Shown here piece by piece: positions 23,937-37,490 of a DNA stretch of 64,000 nt. Made by a program: the position numbers and the translations under genes. Source of the stretch: Ziziphus jujuba (Eukaryota > Streptophyta > Magnoliopsida > Rosales > Rhamnaceae); the NCBI RefSeq assembly GCF_031755915.1, contig NC_083390.1, positions 24,299,001 through 24,363,000 on the forward strand. The letters run 5' to 3'. The notes under the pieces were generated by a model that was not told where the DNA came from, did no database searches, and was given only the letters and a program-made list of their open reading frames with translations. The first letter of the stretch is position 1. Every line of letters starts with the position of its first letter.

Positions 23937-24496
23937 AAACAGAAGCATATTAATATCTTGCAAGATAGGTAAATTGTTCTTGGTAAATTTACCAACACAA
24001 TTAATATCATGCAAGGAAAAAGAATATTTGATAACTTGCATACCAAACTAAGAAATAAAGAGGCACTTACACAAGTTTGGAGACCTTCACAGTCGATATT
24101 ATTATCTCACCAAAAACCACCCTTAATAATATCTTTTTATCAACATGAAAGGAAATAGAGAGACTAACTTAACTTACCAGCAAGGTTTGTTATGGCATTT
24201 CACAATGCCAAAGATAAAGAAACACCCTTTCCCCATCCAGACATATTTATCCTAACCCAAAAGCAATCAGCAAACCTCTCTTTTCTTTAAGTTAATCAGA
24301 GGACACACAAAAGAAAATTCATGACAAATGCAAGGAACTACAACAAAGCAAAGCAATGAAATCAACTTCTTCAGATGCCATGCAATCAACAATAAAGCAA
24401 TGAAATTTGAGAGAGAAAGAGAGAGGGACAAAATGTCAATACAAACAGCATCCAATTCAACCCAGAGAGAAAGAGAGAGAGCAGTCTTGACGCTAC

Positions 24497-24626
24497 CTGT
24501 GGGGCAAGGCATTTTGGGATTACAGCATCACATACTTCCTTCCCTTGGCCAGAATATGGTACATGTGAAGTAAGAAAATATGCCAGGGTCAAGTCTTTCA
24601 CATTAGAGAATAAGACAACTGCAGCC
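24497..24626 (-). pseudogene. RopGEF (PRONE)-like exon relic, first exon, copy b
   Basis: An open 130 nt exon-like segment bounded by TTTATTTAG| and CACAG|GTAGCG. It encodes a 43-residue stretch containing LAYFLTSHVPYSGQGKEVC. The SGxGKxVC pattern sits one exon before the RWRKEI relic, as expected for the start of a PRONE domain (RopGEF consensus SGGGKGVC...). This is the best-preserved of four copies. The gene model is incomplete, so it is called a relic. Confidence 0.42.
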
Positions 24627-25044
24627 CTAAATAAAAGGCAAAAATCATAAATTATCATCTTCTTCCAAGACAATTGTGAAACAAAACACAATTACCTCTA
24701 TTTAAAATAATAATGAAAGGGAGGCACGAAACACATTCCATTGATTGCAGGCATTACATGTGTAGTTTGTAAAACACGACAGTTATGAGGCAGGACCTCA
24801 GTAAAATGTCTGATAATGTTAACAAAAAACAATTTGTGATAACGTTTTACTGAAATAAACAGTCTGTTCCTGATACAGGCATAACCCAACCTCCTAACCC
24901 TGGGTGTTCTATTATAAGATTATAAGATCATTTCTATATCAAAAAGGATATATTGTGAAAATGACAAAGATTAATATACCTTTATGAATTTTCTATGACC
25001 ATTGCTATAGATTTATTTAATATCTTTGCAGTAAGATTGGCTAT

Positions 25045-25066
25045 TGTGTGTGTGTGTGTGTGTGTG
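25045..25066. repeat. (TG)11 microsatellite
   Basis: Eleven uninterrupted TG units in the spacer downstream of gene B. Confidence 0.9.
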
Positions 25067-26754
25067 CCTGTCTTAAAACTGTTGTTCTAGCTAATTATAT
25101 TGGATGTTTGTCACGTTTGTGTAGCAGTTCCACAAGAGGCTGTGACATTAAAATCTAGGAACCAGTCGTGTTCACAACAGGAACCCTACAGATTAGGAGA
25201 CCATATATATATATATATATATTGAAGTCCATGTTGGATATTATACGAAAAAGTGTTTAAAATGAAAGCTTAAATTTGAGGAGGTTAAAAAAATATTTGT
25301 TTGGTAAAAAAAAAAAGAGAGTGGTTAAGACTAATTAAAATTGAAAAAAAAAAAAAAAAACTAAAAAATACAGAAAGAATGCATGCTATAATTTCTTTAT
25401 TTTCCAAAAATTAATACATAACAAGTGTACAAGCCAAGCCAAAAGAGGCGGTTCCAAAGTAACTGCCGCCATATGCATGCTTTGCAGTTTTATTTTCTAT
25501 ACAAGTAAAAATACAACTCATAAGGACACATGTCAATCTATCAATTATCTAACCAATACATATAAAGCTAGCTTACATGTGGCAACTTGCTATGGCTTTA
25601 GTAAACAATTTTGACGCCCTTTCATTAATTGCTATCATCAATTGCAACATTAATTGCAACATAAAGTGTAACTTCTTGAATCTTCGCCACTCAACCGACT
25701 TTGCCAAATTACAAATCATTATTATTATTATTATTTTTTACAGTCCAGTGTACTTCCTTTTTTACCCCCACAAAATTTCAATACGCTTTTTTATATTTTT
25801 CAGTTCTAACAATGAGTTTCTAGATACTGTGTAAATAGACTCCCCGGTTCCTATCTTCCTTTCAAAAGTATCTCAAATAAAACTAGTTCTCACAAAACTT
25901 ACTCTTTAAAGTCCAATGGATAAAAGAACATCAAACACATTTTTTTTTTTCTTTTTTTAATTTTTCTAAGGAAAATCCTTCTTAAAAAAAAGGGCTTCTA
26001 CAGGTTTATAAAGTCCAATGGAAAAAATTACATCATGCATTTTTAAGGATTGCACTTTTAGGAAAATTAATTTTCTAATAGAAAACCCTTGCCAAAAAAG
26101 ACTTCCACAAGTACTCAACTTTACAGATTAATTTTTTGAATTTCAGAAAATAAGTTACCCCATTCTCATCTCCCCTTTGAAAAATAGGTTCTAAATTAAT
26201 TAAGCATCGAAAAAACCGTAGATCTAAAGAAATAAATTTAGATAATACTTAACGATGTAGGAAAAAAAAAAAAAACCAGAATTACACAAAAGAAAAAATT
26301 AAAGTCATATAGATAGAATTTTTCTTTTAGACATTCAGATTCAATTCAATATCAAATTTCCTAATCATTTGTCGACTTATACCGCAAACATATAAATAAT
26401 TTCATGAACAAAAGGAAGGAAATACAGCTAAATAAAAATAGAAAAAAAAACTCAAAAAAAAAAAAAAAAAAAAAAACCAGGAAAAGGGTAACCACAGAGT
26501 AGAAGGCATTGCATCCAGATTTCAGTAGTAGTTGAGGATGTATTAGTAAAATCAACAAATGGGTAACCACAGAAAATCAAATTCAGTAACAAATTTAAGG
26601 ATAAATTTGAAAAAACAAATGGCAAAACCGGTATGCAGCAAAACGACTGTAGTTGACAAAACTACGCCAGTAGTGCCAGTAGTACTACAAAAACCAAAAC
26701 CCACCTTCAAGATTTGATTTTCCAGCCCAACAAAATTTGAAAAAGGTGAAAAAG

Positions 26755-26900
26755 AAAACACACCTGGGATTGAACTACGGCGAATTGATTCATTAATCGG
26801 AAGGAAAAGAGAGAGGCGAGAAAAGAAGAACCGGAGGAGGAATAAAGCCGTTGAGAGATTTTCTTATAAATTTAAAATAACTCACACTTGTCATAATATA
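26755..26900 (-). promoter_or_regulatory. Possible leader exon/promoter of the RopGEF-like relic
   Basis: The minus strand shows a CT-rich leader (CCTCTCTCTTTTCC), a short ATG frame, and CCCAG|GTGTG as a plausible donor. A similar arrangement occurs at 59630-59780 with TTCCAG|GTTTG. Its conservation between two blocks suggests a former first exon. Its link to the downstream relics is inferred. Confidence 0.25.
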
Positions 26901-27514
26901 GCCGTTGAAAGAGGTTAAAAGGGAAATTCACATGGATCGATGACGTGGCATTTTATTATCCGCTCGATGGGTCCTAGTGGGATAGCAAACAGACGGTTTG
27001 ATGAGTTTAAAATTTGCTGGGCATTTATTTATTAGCAACAAATAGGATTAATTCCACGTCCAAAAGACCCTTTAAAAAAAAAAAAAAAAAGAGTCAAACT
27101 CTATTAAATTTTAAGGTAAGAAAATAAGATTCATGTTATTAACTTTTAATAAATAGATAATCACAATTTAAATACTTTGAATTTAGGATATATATATATA
27201 TATACACCCCCTAAAATAAAAACAATATTAGGTATTTATTTTACTTAAGATGGAATAAGAATTAGTATAAATTTATAATGAACTTAATTATTTAACTGAA
27301 CTGTTTTTTTATTTTTTATTTTTTCCTTAAAGATAGAAAGATACCAAGATGCCATCATCAGTTGATAAATTACTTTTCATTTTTTATGGCAATGGACTCA
27401 TCACATTATATTGATAAATGTACAAACTTTTAAAAACAGTAAAAAGAAAATTTGGAAGTGATGAACACCAAGGAAATTGAGTTCTACAATAAAGCAGAAA
27501 TTTTCACCTCAACC

Positions 27515-27549
<35 letters not shown>

Positions 27550-27585
27550 TTTTTTAGTTCTGGCTGAAGAAAACCTGAACATGAG

Positions 27586-30500
27586 CTACAACATTATGCT
27601 CATCAACTTGTCTCTGCCATAGTCAACATTCAAGTCTACAAAGATGGCATTTTGGCATTCAAAGTTTAAGCATTTTTTTCTTGACCTCACTATCACCAAT
27701 GGATTTCCAATCTTTCCAAAAGCTTCTGCAAAGACATTAACATTCGCATTCAAATATCCTGGCTTCAGTCTTTGAATGGTTCTGCAAAACTGTTGTGGTA
27801 GTTTTGAAGAAATCTCTTTGTTTTCTAGTAACTTGAAAAGTAACTCAAAATACTTCCTCGAGTTCAAACAAAGTAAGCACAAAACAGTGAACAATCTCAA
27901 CACCAGCACTGGATGGAATTCTGAGCTAATTTTAGAACTTTGAATCCATTTGATGGCATCCTGCTCATTACATAGAAGTTCTTCAACTATGCCTGCCACA
28001 AGGTCAAGGACAGTAACAAAACGTGACTGCCAATCAAATGCAGCACGTCTACTGATTTTTGGATTCCAATCCTCATGTATAAGCCATTCAAGAAATGTTG
28101 ATTTTGTAGAGAAAAAGTATCCTTGAGAGTAGAACACTAGAAGCAGAAGGCGCTCGACGAGGTACATGAGACATCCTGGTGATACACTCTCAGTTATTAA
28201 GTCTGAAAAGTAAGTGTTTCTCAAAGCTTTATGGAAATTTTCAACAAGAGAAACATGTTTCCGAGGATGAAGGGAAATAGCAGATGAAGACCCCGGCTTT
28301 GATTCTAGTCTCAAGTTCTCCTCCAAACTTACAATGCATGATCTCCACAATGGATGATTTTTAGACCTCTCAGAAATTTGTTGACATAGTTCACCACCAA
28401 GTTTTCTAGACACTCTCATAACCATCATCACCAGATTCACAATTTCCCCGAGGGACAGATGACTTTTTGAGCTAATGTTTCTGTTGAAGATTTCTCGGAC
28501 AGCATTCTTGACTTCACCTCTGCCCCTCAGGTTAACCATATTCTTTGTTGATGAATTTCTCAAATCCAGGGGAAATATAGTCCTAAACAAGCGATCTCCA
28601 GATAGCTCAAGGTAGTCCTTAACCTTAAGCATATATTCGTGGTGCATAAACTTGGACTTGATGAGAGAGTTAGCAACTTCAAACATACGGATAAGAATGA
28701 TGCTCTTGTGATGTATAGCCAAGGATTCCTTTGTTGACAACTCATAAAGGGATCTAAGCTTTTCTAACACCTTTATACCAGCACTGGTCATTTCTGAGCT
28801 CCAATAATTGCGAGCAGCATTAGCAAACTGGTCAGGATTCAAGTTTACTGATTTCCCCTTTGGCCGCAGATTTGGATAATCACTTTTGCTTATCCAGTAG
28901 GCATCAGAACAATGCAAAATATAGGTGACCTTCTTTTTTTGAAACTGCTTCCTCACACCCAAGTAGCTCAAACAGAACTCTCCCCAAACACTTTGGTTTT
29001 CAGGACAGCTGAGATACCCAAAAACCTTCCCAATATTCTGCTTCCAAATATTCCAAAAGTAAACCAGTGTATCAACAGAAACTTGGTTCATTGACAAAAC
29101 CCCTTCTGCATGTGTTTTCAGATCAGCAGACAAATCATGGTTCTGCAAATACTTCGAACACACAAAATCAAAATGAACCGTCAGAATTTTTAGGGAACAT
29201 AAGAATTCCCCTCTAACACTTTGAAGCCTCACAGAATCACTAAATAATTGCATCAAATTGGACAACGGGACTTCTTTTTCTGAGAAAATATTTTCCTCTA
29301 AACAGACAAACTCAAAGAAGAAGGGTGAAACTTTCTTTGCCAATGCTTTAGCCTTATCTAAAAGCTCCTGCTTTTCTGCAAATTTCACCATGGTCCAGCC
29401 ATTGCTTCCACCTGCCAAAAAAGATTTGGCAAACACATGGAGTAGAATAGCTAACGACGCTTCTCTAAAATGTCCAGCCTTCTCAAGCAGTTCAACCTCA
29501 AGCATAAGATTTCCAATTTGCTTTGCTACGCTTGCAGCATTTAGAAAGCAACCCCATTCACATTCCAATTTCAGAAGCTGATCAAGGAGATTTTCATTCC
29601 TTAAGAAAGATCGAGCTAAATCCTTAGAACAAAAAGCCTTAACGAATTTCATCATTTTGTTGTTATCTTTAAGATTTTTGTAACTTCGTGCAGCACCTTC
29701 CAAAAGCTCCTGTTCCTTGGCCTCTATTTCACGAATGTATTTTTTTGTCTTCTTACTCTCGGTTGCGTCCTTTCTCCTGAGAAGGATGTACTTTAACCCC
29801 TCGTCAAATAACTTTCCCTGAATGCAAGCATCAATGCAATTTGAGTATAGCTTGCCCTTTGCATATGCATCAGCAGCAAGCTTGTAAGATCTTGCCCGAG
29901 TAAAACACTCTCCAGCTTCTTCCAGCCTAGAGTCCCCACATTTCTCCAGATAAATGGTACCTGCATAAGCAATAGAATTATTGCTTCTGGTAGAACCAAA
30001 CATAATTCTTGACCCTGACAAGCAATGATGACCCTAAACTAAAGATTACTCAGTCCAAGAGTATGCATATAAACAAATCAAGAACATCCACTAAGATACA
30101 GACAATCCTCTGAAATTAGGGGGGAAAAAAAAATAGAAAAAGAAACTTAACATTCATGAATTTGAAGATCTTAAAAAAAAACATACCTGCTTCTTCATAC
30201 TCATTCGACTCATAGTAACATTGCGCAGCTAGCTCAAATTTTCCAATTGAAATATATAATTTAGCAGCCTTCTTGAGATATATATGAGCCTTTTTGGTAT
30301 CTGAACTACTTATATGCTGAGCAGAAGCTCGGAGGCTAGCAGCCTCAGCCAACTCTTCCCAAACTGTATTGCCTGCTCTTTGAAAGCACATTTTTGCAGA
30401 TTCATAGTTACACTCATGAAAAAGCTGCAAGGAGAAAAAAAAAAGAACTGAAATATTAAGAAAAACACCAATGATAACAGCAAATATGAAGTACAAGAAA

Positions 30501-33500
30501 CAAAATAACAATCCAGTAATTGGAAATTTCATGTTCTTTGAGCAAAGGAAGATAATTTGAACATCCTTAACCCTGTTTGTTCTATCCAACAAATAATAGC
30601 AGCACAAAAACAAAAGATGAGTAATCAATAATCGCTACCTTGACACCGCGTGACTCCCAGTCCTCTTTGCAGCTTGTAACTTGGATATCTTTCACGTGTA
30701 ACTCATGAAAATCTCCGACTTGGACAACTTTCAATTTCTTCCAGTAGTCAAATAAAGGTTTATGGTGCTCCTCCATAGTCTCAAAGATCCATAGCCTTTG
30801 CCTTGTACGTGTAATGGCTACATATAACTGCTTCAGCTCAAAACATAAAAGCTTGTGTTTTGCCTGATTGAAAATTTGAATAGATTTTGCAGAATCAGGG
30901 TCCAAGAGATTTCTTTCCTGCATATACTCGTATATGACTCTCCATTGATTTTTCAGAGGTGATGAACCAAGCAAATTGTACAGCAACACATCCTGTGGAA
31001 AACAAGACAAAAAATATGAAAACATAAGCGACAAGTTATCTAGCTTAACTTGAAATCTCACATGCAGATGAATCTATTTCTATAAAAGATGCGAAAGATT
31101 AATTCAATTATATGAGCTGAAATTCTACCTAGATTTGATATAATATTCATGAATGGTCAAATTTGGGATTATCAAAGTATTCAAACATGCATGCATAAAT
31201 TTGTAAATGTATGTGTACTTATACAAATACATACATGTAGTTAAGTATTATAGATTCTATGCACACGTATATGAATACAAATATAAAATATAAGATTCAT
31301 CTTGCTCAGTTTACCAAAGTTCAGATACTTAAAAAAAAAGATTTAATAACCTGAAACTCCAGGCCTTTGCATTCCATTATAGTCAGAACAAGGGCATGCT
31401 TTCCAATGGAGTTCAAAATTTTATTCTTAATATTTTCATCTCGTACTAATACCACCTGCTCTGCTCCAAAACCTGTAAGATTATTGCCAGAACCTCCAAA
31501 AGCTTCGAACATTTTAGTAAAATCCTTTTCGATGTTCTCAGATTCAATTAAAACTGGAGTTTTCTCATGAATCAAACTAGTCTCGGGGTTCAAGACATCA
31601 ATAGATTGTGGAAAGAAATAATACAGGAGGTCAATGACACTTTGAGCCAACTTCAAAACACCAGCATGTGTACGGAAATTCTGGCTTAATTGAAAATTGT
31701 CAGCGATTTTAACATGCTTACTTGTCCTGTAAGCCTCTTCACAACTGGATTTCATCACAAATTCCTCATAGAAAAGACTTCTTATATCTTCAAATCTAAA
31801 ATCAACCCCCCTGGCTATTGTCTGGGCAGTGTCACCCGAGAAAACAAAGCCAGCATCCACATTTCTGCATAAATATTTGAATAGCGAAATTTGTCTCATG
31901 GTTAGATCCTGAACCTCATCAATGTACACAAAATCCAATTTGTCGCCCTCATATTTGTTTTCTCTGAGTCGATGATGAAGATCAGAAACTAAATCTGCCA
32001 AATCATATTCACCATTTTCCATCTTTCTCTTTTCATATTTTAGAAAAATGTCATATACTATTTCTCTTTCTTCCATGCTCAACTTTGAAACCCGCCTATT
32101 GGATAGTGAAATGTAATCCCTCCGAAGTTTATCATCACAAGCCTTCCCAGTTTGCAACTTACCCTTTATATAAGACATTATTTCTGTGAAAACAGTGGAC
32201 GATTCAAGATTCTTGGGTAGGTGCATACTGAAATGGGGCCAGTAAGATGATTTGAATTTGTCAAAATTAACCTCCTTCATTCTAATAAAAGTTTTCAGAG
32301 CCAGTGACTTTGAACTTCTTGTATTGCCATGAGAAGGCCCTCTTGCTTCAGGGAATCTATGAAAGAATGAATTGCCTACTGTACCATTCAGCATCATGAG
32401 GAACTTATGAAAAGTTATAACAAGTGGGTATAATTTTGGAGGCAGATCAATAAAAGAATCTGGTATATCTGTAAACTCCATGGATCCATCAATGTCATCC
32501 AAACGAGCCGTTGTGCTCTCTTTCGAAGAATTCCCACCACAAGCAAATCTGCATTCAATACATAAAATGGAAAACACGATTACTTCTCCACAATCTAACA
32601 AACTTGGAAAAGTAAAATTTCAAGAAAAATAATGTAGAAATTTAAGTTTATTCACCTTTTCAAGCCTGAAATATGTTGTTTAACAGCATAACAAAGGTTA
32701 GGGCTAAATGTGACAAAAATTTGCCTTAGATGAGATTCCTCGATATCTTCAGCCCTTTCACCATCCTCTGTTTTATTATCCTTGGAAGGACAACAGTTTA
32801 ATTCATGAAAACCTTCTGAAGCTATATGATGCAGCTGCTCTTTCTGAAATAACTTTCCAATCAAAATAGTTGTTTTTCCAGTCCCTGATCTACCAAGTAC
32901 AAAGGAGCTTCTATTGAAATGAATAATCTCTGTTTCTTCGCTACTTGGTTCAAATGGAAATTCTATTTCTTCACCATCACAGCTAGAGAGCAAATGACTT
33001 GCAATCCCGGACGCCAAGGAGAAGAATTTCATCTGTAACAAGCTGCTGCAACTATTTGTTCTGTTAAGAGCTTCAGTGTTAAACTCATTTGCTCCTTCAA
33101 TGTCGCTAGAGCTCTTATGGCGGACAATATCATTGGAAGCTTCCCAACTCAGAGGAACTTCAAGATCTCTACAATAAGTTAAGTTGCGGTCATTAGTATA
33201 TAACAAAATTTATTCATATAAGCTACAGTATAGTGTATTGAGCATACCCTTCTAAAAATTTTTGCTTGCAGTGATTAAGAAACTTATCGGTGTATGTACA
33301 GAATACGATATCAAGACGCTTAACCAAGTCTGGAATTTCTACCAATGGCAGTATATCCCAAACATTCAAGACTTGGATGTATGATGATCTCTTTACAATA
33401 TCAACGCTGCAAACAACATATAGATCCTTAACTTTGAATTGTTTCAAAATCTGCTTTGACAGTTCGCAGATTATGTTTCTTTTCCTTTTCTTTGGCCTCC

Positions 33501-36500
33501 AACCACTAGCAAGCATCCGTAACAGATTGACTACTAGCTTCTTCATTTGAAATGACTTAATTTTTTGGAATGAGCTCTTGAAGTTTTGACTTATCAGAAC
33601 CTGAGGCATTGAATGAATTTAGTTAGAATTACTCATTTATTAACTACAAAACTAAATTACAGGGGCTAAACCAAAAATTCGAAGTTGTAATCAATAACAA
33701 AAAAGTTACGAAACCACAGTTTAGTACCTCCCATCTAGCATTTCTGAAAATAAAACTATCAGCATCAAGCAATTCATCAAATTGATCCAGCTCTTTCTTG
33801 ACTTCTATTATAAATTTCATAAGGTTTTCATCTTCATCGACGTTGAAGAAGCACTGATGATCCTTAGCATCATGTACAATAGATGTCCAGACTGACTCAC
33901 TTTCGGATAGGGCTCTTTCATTCCCCAAAATCCAAAGACAGTGTCTGTGACAATGTCGAAAAGATTGTCAGTAATCAGTATAGCATCTTTAACAAAAAAG
34001 AAAGTGCAAAGAAAAGGCTTCCTTATACCTGGCCCTTGTCAAAGCAACATTAGTTATCCGGTGATCAGAAAGTAGTCCAATTGAACCACCACGATTTGAT
34101 CTTACAGTGGACAAAATTATTATGTCTTCTTCTTCACCCTGTAATGCCTTAATTGGCCTCACTTTCACTTTAAACCCATCAAAGCACTTGTACTTATCTT
34201 CAAGTCTCTCCTGTATTTCAAGTACTTGCGCTGTGCTTGGAGATGTTATACCAATGCTGAGCTGCTGTTTTAACTCCTTCCAGGCTTCATACAGAAACCA
34301 GAACAAATATTAGAAGATTATATAAGCACGCTTGTATTCATATACTACCAAGAATATTGTAGTCTGTCTTAATGATTTCACATCAAGAATATTATTCAAG
34401 TTTCTAATTTCCTTCTTCATATTTTACTCTATGTAGAAGACACTGAAAGTGAAGGCAGTTTGTCCTTTAATGATAGAAATTACATACCTTTGTATAGATT
34501 GTCTATGATTTTTACCACAACAGCAACCTCAAGCATATTTTTTCTGCTATATTGAGCATCGTCCATTTCTTCTTTTCCACAAGAAATATTAATGAAAGAA
34601 TAGGTGCCAAAAAGTGGTCCTGGAAGGTAGTGTTTACAGTAATCTTTTCGTCTAACATTCGGTGCATCTGATATTTGGTTCGCATAGAACTTAGAATTTG
34701 GGAAGGAACTAATGAAAGGATGCATCCTATACTGCACGTCCAAAACATTCTTTGGCACATCCATCAAGATCATGCGTTCAAACAAGCTTCTTGCTAGACC
34801 AGCATTTGCAGAAACCTGTAGCAAAAGTGAAAAAGGAAAACTCTATGAATTTGAACACCAATCAATTAAAACAACAGATAAATATTTGAATCTGTAGGAA
34901 TTCTGGTCTTGTACATTTCTCTTTACTAGTAATTCTTATGTAGAGCATGCTTACATTACTGCTGACGGATGCTGATAATTGGCAATGATCACCAAAAAGA
35001 ATAGCACGTTTCAGACCCGGTAGTTGCAAGGGAATGGACAATTCGCACTCCTTTAACTGCGCAGCATCATCAATTATTAACAAGTTCAGTGGCTCCATTA
35101 TCATTGAATGCAGTTCATATGAAGAAGAACAAGTGCAAAATATTAAGGAAGCCATCCTGAAACAGAAATCCCTTGCTGAAGATGTATCCATGGTGGTTGG
35201 AAGAAGTCTATCAAAGAAACGAAGCAGAGCTTGAAGACTAGAAATACATTCCTTTGTCCTCAAATAAAAAAGGGTTAATGTATTCATGACAGATTGACCA
35301 CCCTCGATTCTATTTGAATCCAAAAAATCCACATCCAGAAGTTCTTCGGAATTTGCATATATTTGAGAAAACAGCAATTCAATTGAATCAAGTAAAGCAA
35401 CAAGTTGAGAAATTTGTTCAAAATTATAATCTGGTATGAAATTTCTGGGCAAATGCGTACAGAGAATTGAGATGCAATACTTAATTTGCAATGACAGAGA
35501 ATTGAATTTTTCTCTCATGAACTCTGGAAAAAACTTGGAGACTTCTTTGCTAGCATCGTTCAAGCTACTGATTTTCTTCATTTCAGTTTCATTTTTGAAG
35601 AAATTATACCCAGAAACACAACCTTCAACAAGATCAATCATTTTCCTAACAGACTTCCTCCAACCACTACAAGGTTCAAATACCTCCAAAAGCTTTTTCA
35701 CACGATATTCCAAATGAATCTCTTCTATCTCTGAAATAGCTTCCGTCCCCTCTAAATTTCCAAATACTAGAATGTCACCCCATGAATGGTACAAAGAATC
35801 CTTCGCATTCCTTGTCTTGTGTGACTCTTTAACTAGCTTTAGAAAATGGACACCCAATTCTGCAACTGCAATGTTTCTTGGAGCGCAAACAAGAACCCTA
35901 CACTTCATTCTTGACAAATTGAGGAGCAAAACACAAAGGGTTGTAGTTTTCCCTGTCCCTGGTGGACCCCATATAAGTTGAACACTAGCTTTGCAGTTGC
36001 ACTGAACTTTACCAAGTGTATCCAAAACTGCCTTTTTTTGTGATTCATCTAGATTTGACAGCGAAGATGCATCATATTCTTTCACCAAGCAGCAATTCTG
36101 CTGTACAGAACAAAGCCTCATATTCTTCTGCACCTGCTGGTCCACAATAAAAAGCATTCGTAAACACTGTCAATCATTCATTTACTCAGTAAACAAACAA
36201 AGAAGAAATAAAAAAATGGAAATGCAATTAAAAACAAGATTCTTCAAAAGCAATGTTACCTCTGAACACAAAACTTCTCTGACGACTGACAGATTTCCAT
36301 TCATGTTTAGGGAATTCCATATTCTTTCGTTTGTTCTTATATTCATCAAGAAAACCAAACATGAATGTTTCCTGATGACATTTTCAGCTGCAATCACATT
36401 AGCTTGAGATGCTTGTATTTTTAAGGAAACATTATCCTCCATTACTGTTTCAGCCAATGCCAATGTCCATTTCTTTCCCAATACTGCTTCCAAATCTGAA

Positions 36501-37079
36501 TTGCCTTCAGGTTTAGCATCTGTCAAAACAAAAACATCTCCAGGAAACACTCGGTATGAGTGCTTTCTTCTGTAAACATCATTTAAGTTGTTTCTCCAAT
36601 AATCAACCTTGATATCATATACGCACGATTTTCCATTTGCATTGGTTTCCTCTAGTGATTCAATTTCAGCATATGAGGCTCTGGATATAGCTTGTAGCTT
36701 GGAAGAAAGTTCTGCTCTTGTTTCTTCCACTAATGGCAACTTAAATGAATCAAAATAATGATGCTCTGAGAAAAATGAGAGCGGAATTTCTTGAACCTGT
36801 AAGAGTTAATAAAGAGCTTAACTAAGAAAATACAAAATGCCAAAACATTATAAATTTTTTTTATATGGGCAGCAACACAATGATCATATACCATCCATCC
36901 AAGAAACCCAAAAGCTAAGAAAATAAATTAACATAATAGGCAAAAAGATCGATCCAAAAAACCTGATTCTGATAAAGATTTTCATTGAAAATATCCTCTA
37001 CGGACCAAGAAAACACAATATCAGTGAAAGTGTCTCTGTTAGCTTTCTTTCCCTTGTCTGAAACTTCCTCCTCCATCAT
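27586..37079 (-). CDS. Gene B: complete TRANK1-like dual-helicase/TPR protein
   Basis: 2,554 residues in 12 exons: 37079-36963, 36796-36260, 36133-34955, 34815-34488, 34284-34029, 33944-33728, 33600-33248, 33168-32656, 32548-31351, 30992-30639, 30424-30187, 29960-27586. Phases agree throughout; exons 4-6 match gene A in length. Helicase 1 (UPF1-like): GPPGTGKT 274-281; Walker B reads IDDAAQ at about 572-577 where gene A has IDEAAQ; GDHCQLS replaces GDECQLP; motif V is altered (ALQGEEED). Helicase 2 (UvrD-like): GRSGTGKT 1088-1095, IDEVQDLT about 1376-1383, SGDTAQ, SQNFRTH, CKGLEFQ and VAITRTR about 1624-1630, all well kept. From about 1685 a helical TPR-like region carries AAxxYxxxGKFELAAxCY patterns; the remaining roughly 700 residues are helical with no recognised domain. 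Probably a nuclear or cytoplasmic nucleic-acid helicase; the biological role is unknown. The stop is TAG at 27588-27586. Confidence 0.88.
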
Positions 37080-37490
37080 TGTCTCTTTCCTTTTTTTAAC
37101 TTCACGGTCTAACTATTATCTGCACTGCATCCACAAACAAACACAACGTTAAAAACCCATTTCAAAACCATCCATTTTTAATAAAGGGGAACAAAGAAAT
37201 GGGTTTTCTTAGCTACAAAGGAATTTCAATTTCTTTAAGGAAACAAACATGAAAGCAGTCTCGGAATCTTAAATACAAGCACTATGAATGTATTTAAAGA
37301 AAGAAATATACATTAGCTCCCTTTAGTGTCATACCCTTTTGTGGCTTTTTCTTCAGGATGAAAAGAACCGTCATTTTGATCAATCAGAATTGCTGAAAAA
37401 GTAAAAAACCTCTCGGTGCTTGCAGACGAAGTCAGTTGGACAAAAAGGTTTTGTTCGTACTAAGCTTGACCTCAAATGGACTTTTCATAA
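36830..37490 (-). promoter_or_regulatory. 5' module of gene B (promoter, exon 1, start of intron 1)
   Basis: This stretch closely matches 6281-6930 of gene A, including intronic sequence, exon 1 (3 of 39 residues differ) and about 400 nt upstream. Beyond about 37487 the match jumps to sequence equivalent to about 7870 in block I, so about 0.9 kb is missing here. Exact promoter elements could not be placed. Confidence 0.55.

Larger units (their letters stand above)
24630..27585. other. Spacer between block II relics and gene B
   Basis: Mostly noncoding. It holds a (TG)n microsatellite at 25045-25066 and an (AT)n run near 25204-25221. Sequence at 25110-25150 and 25840-26200 is related to 56930-59260. 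The region 26320-26720 matches 17830-18230 and 59330-59600. An (AT)n tract at about 27515-27547 lies just 3' of gene B. No intact coding region was found. Confidence 0.5.

Noticed and set aside
31367..35981. Plus-strand frames across gene B exons
   Set aside because: They are antisense shadows of minus-strand exons with clear helicase motifs.
27586..37079. Ankyrin repeats in the TRANK1-like protein
   Set aside because: The family label mentions them, but I see no ankyrin-type GxTPLHxA pattern in any exon.
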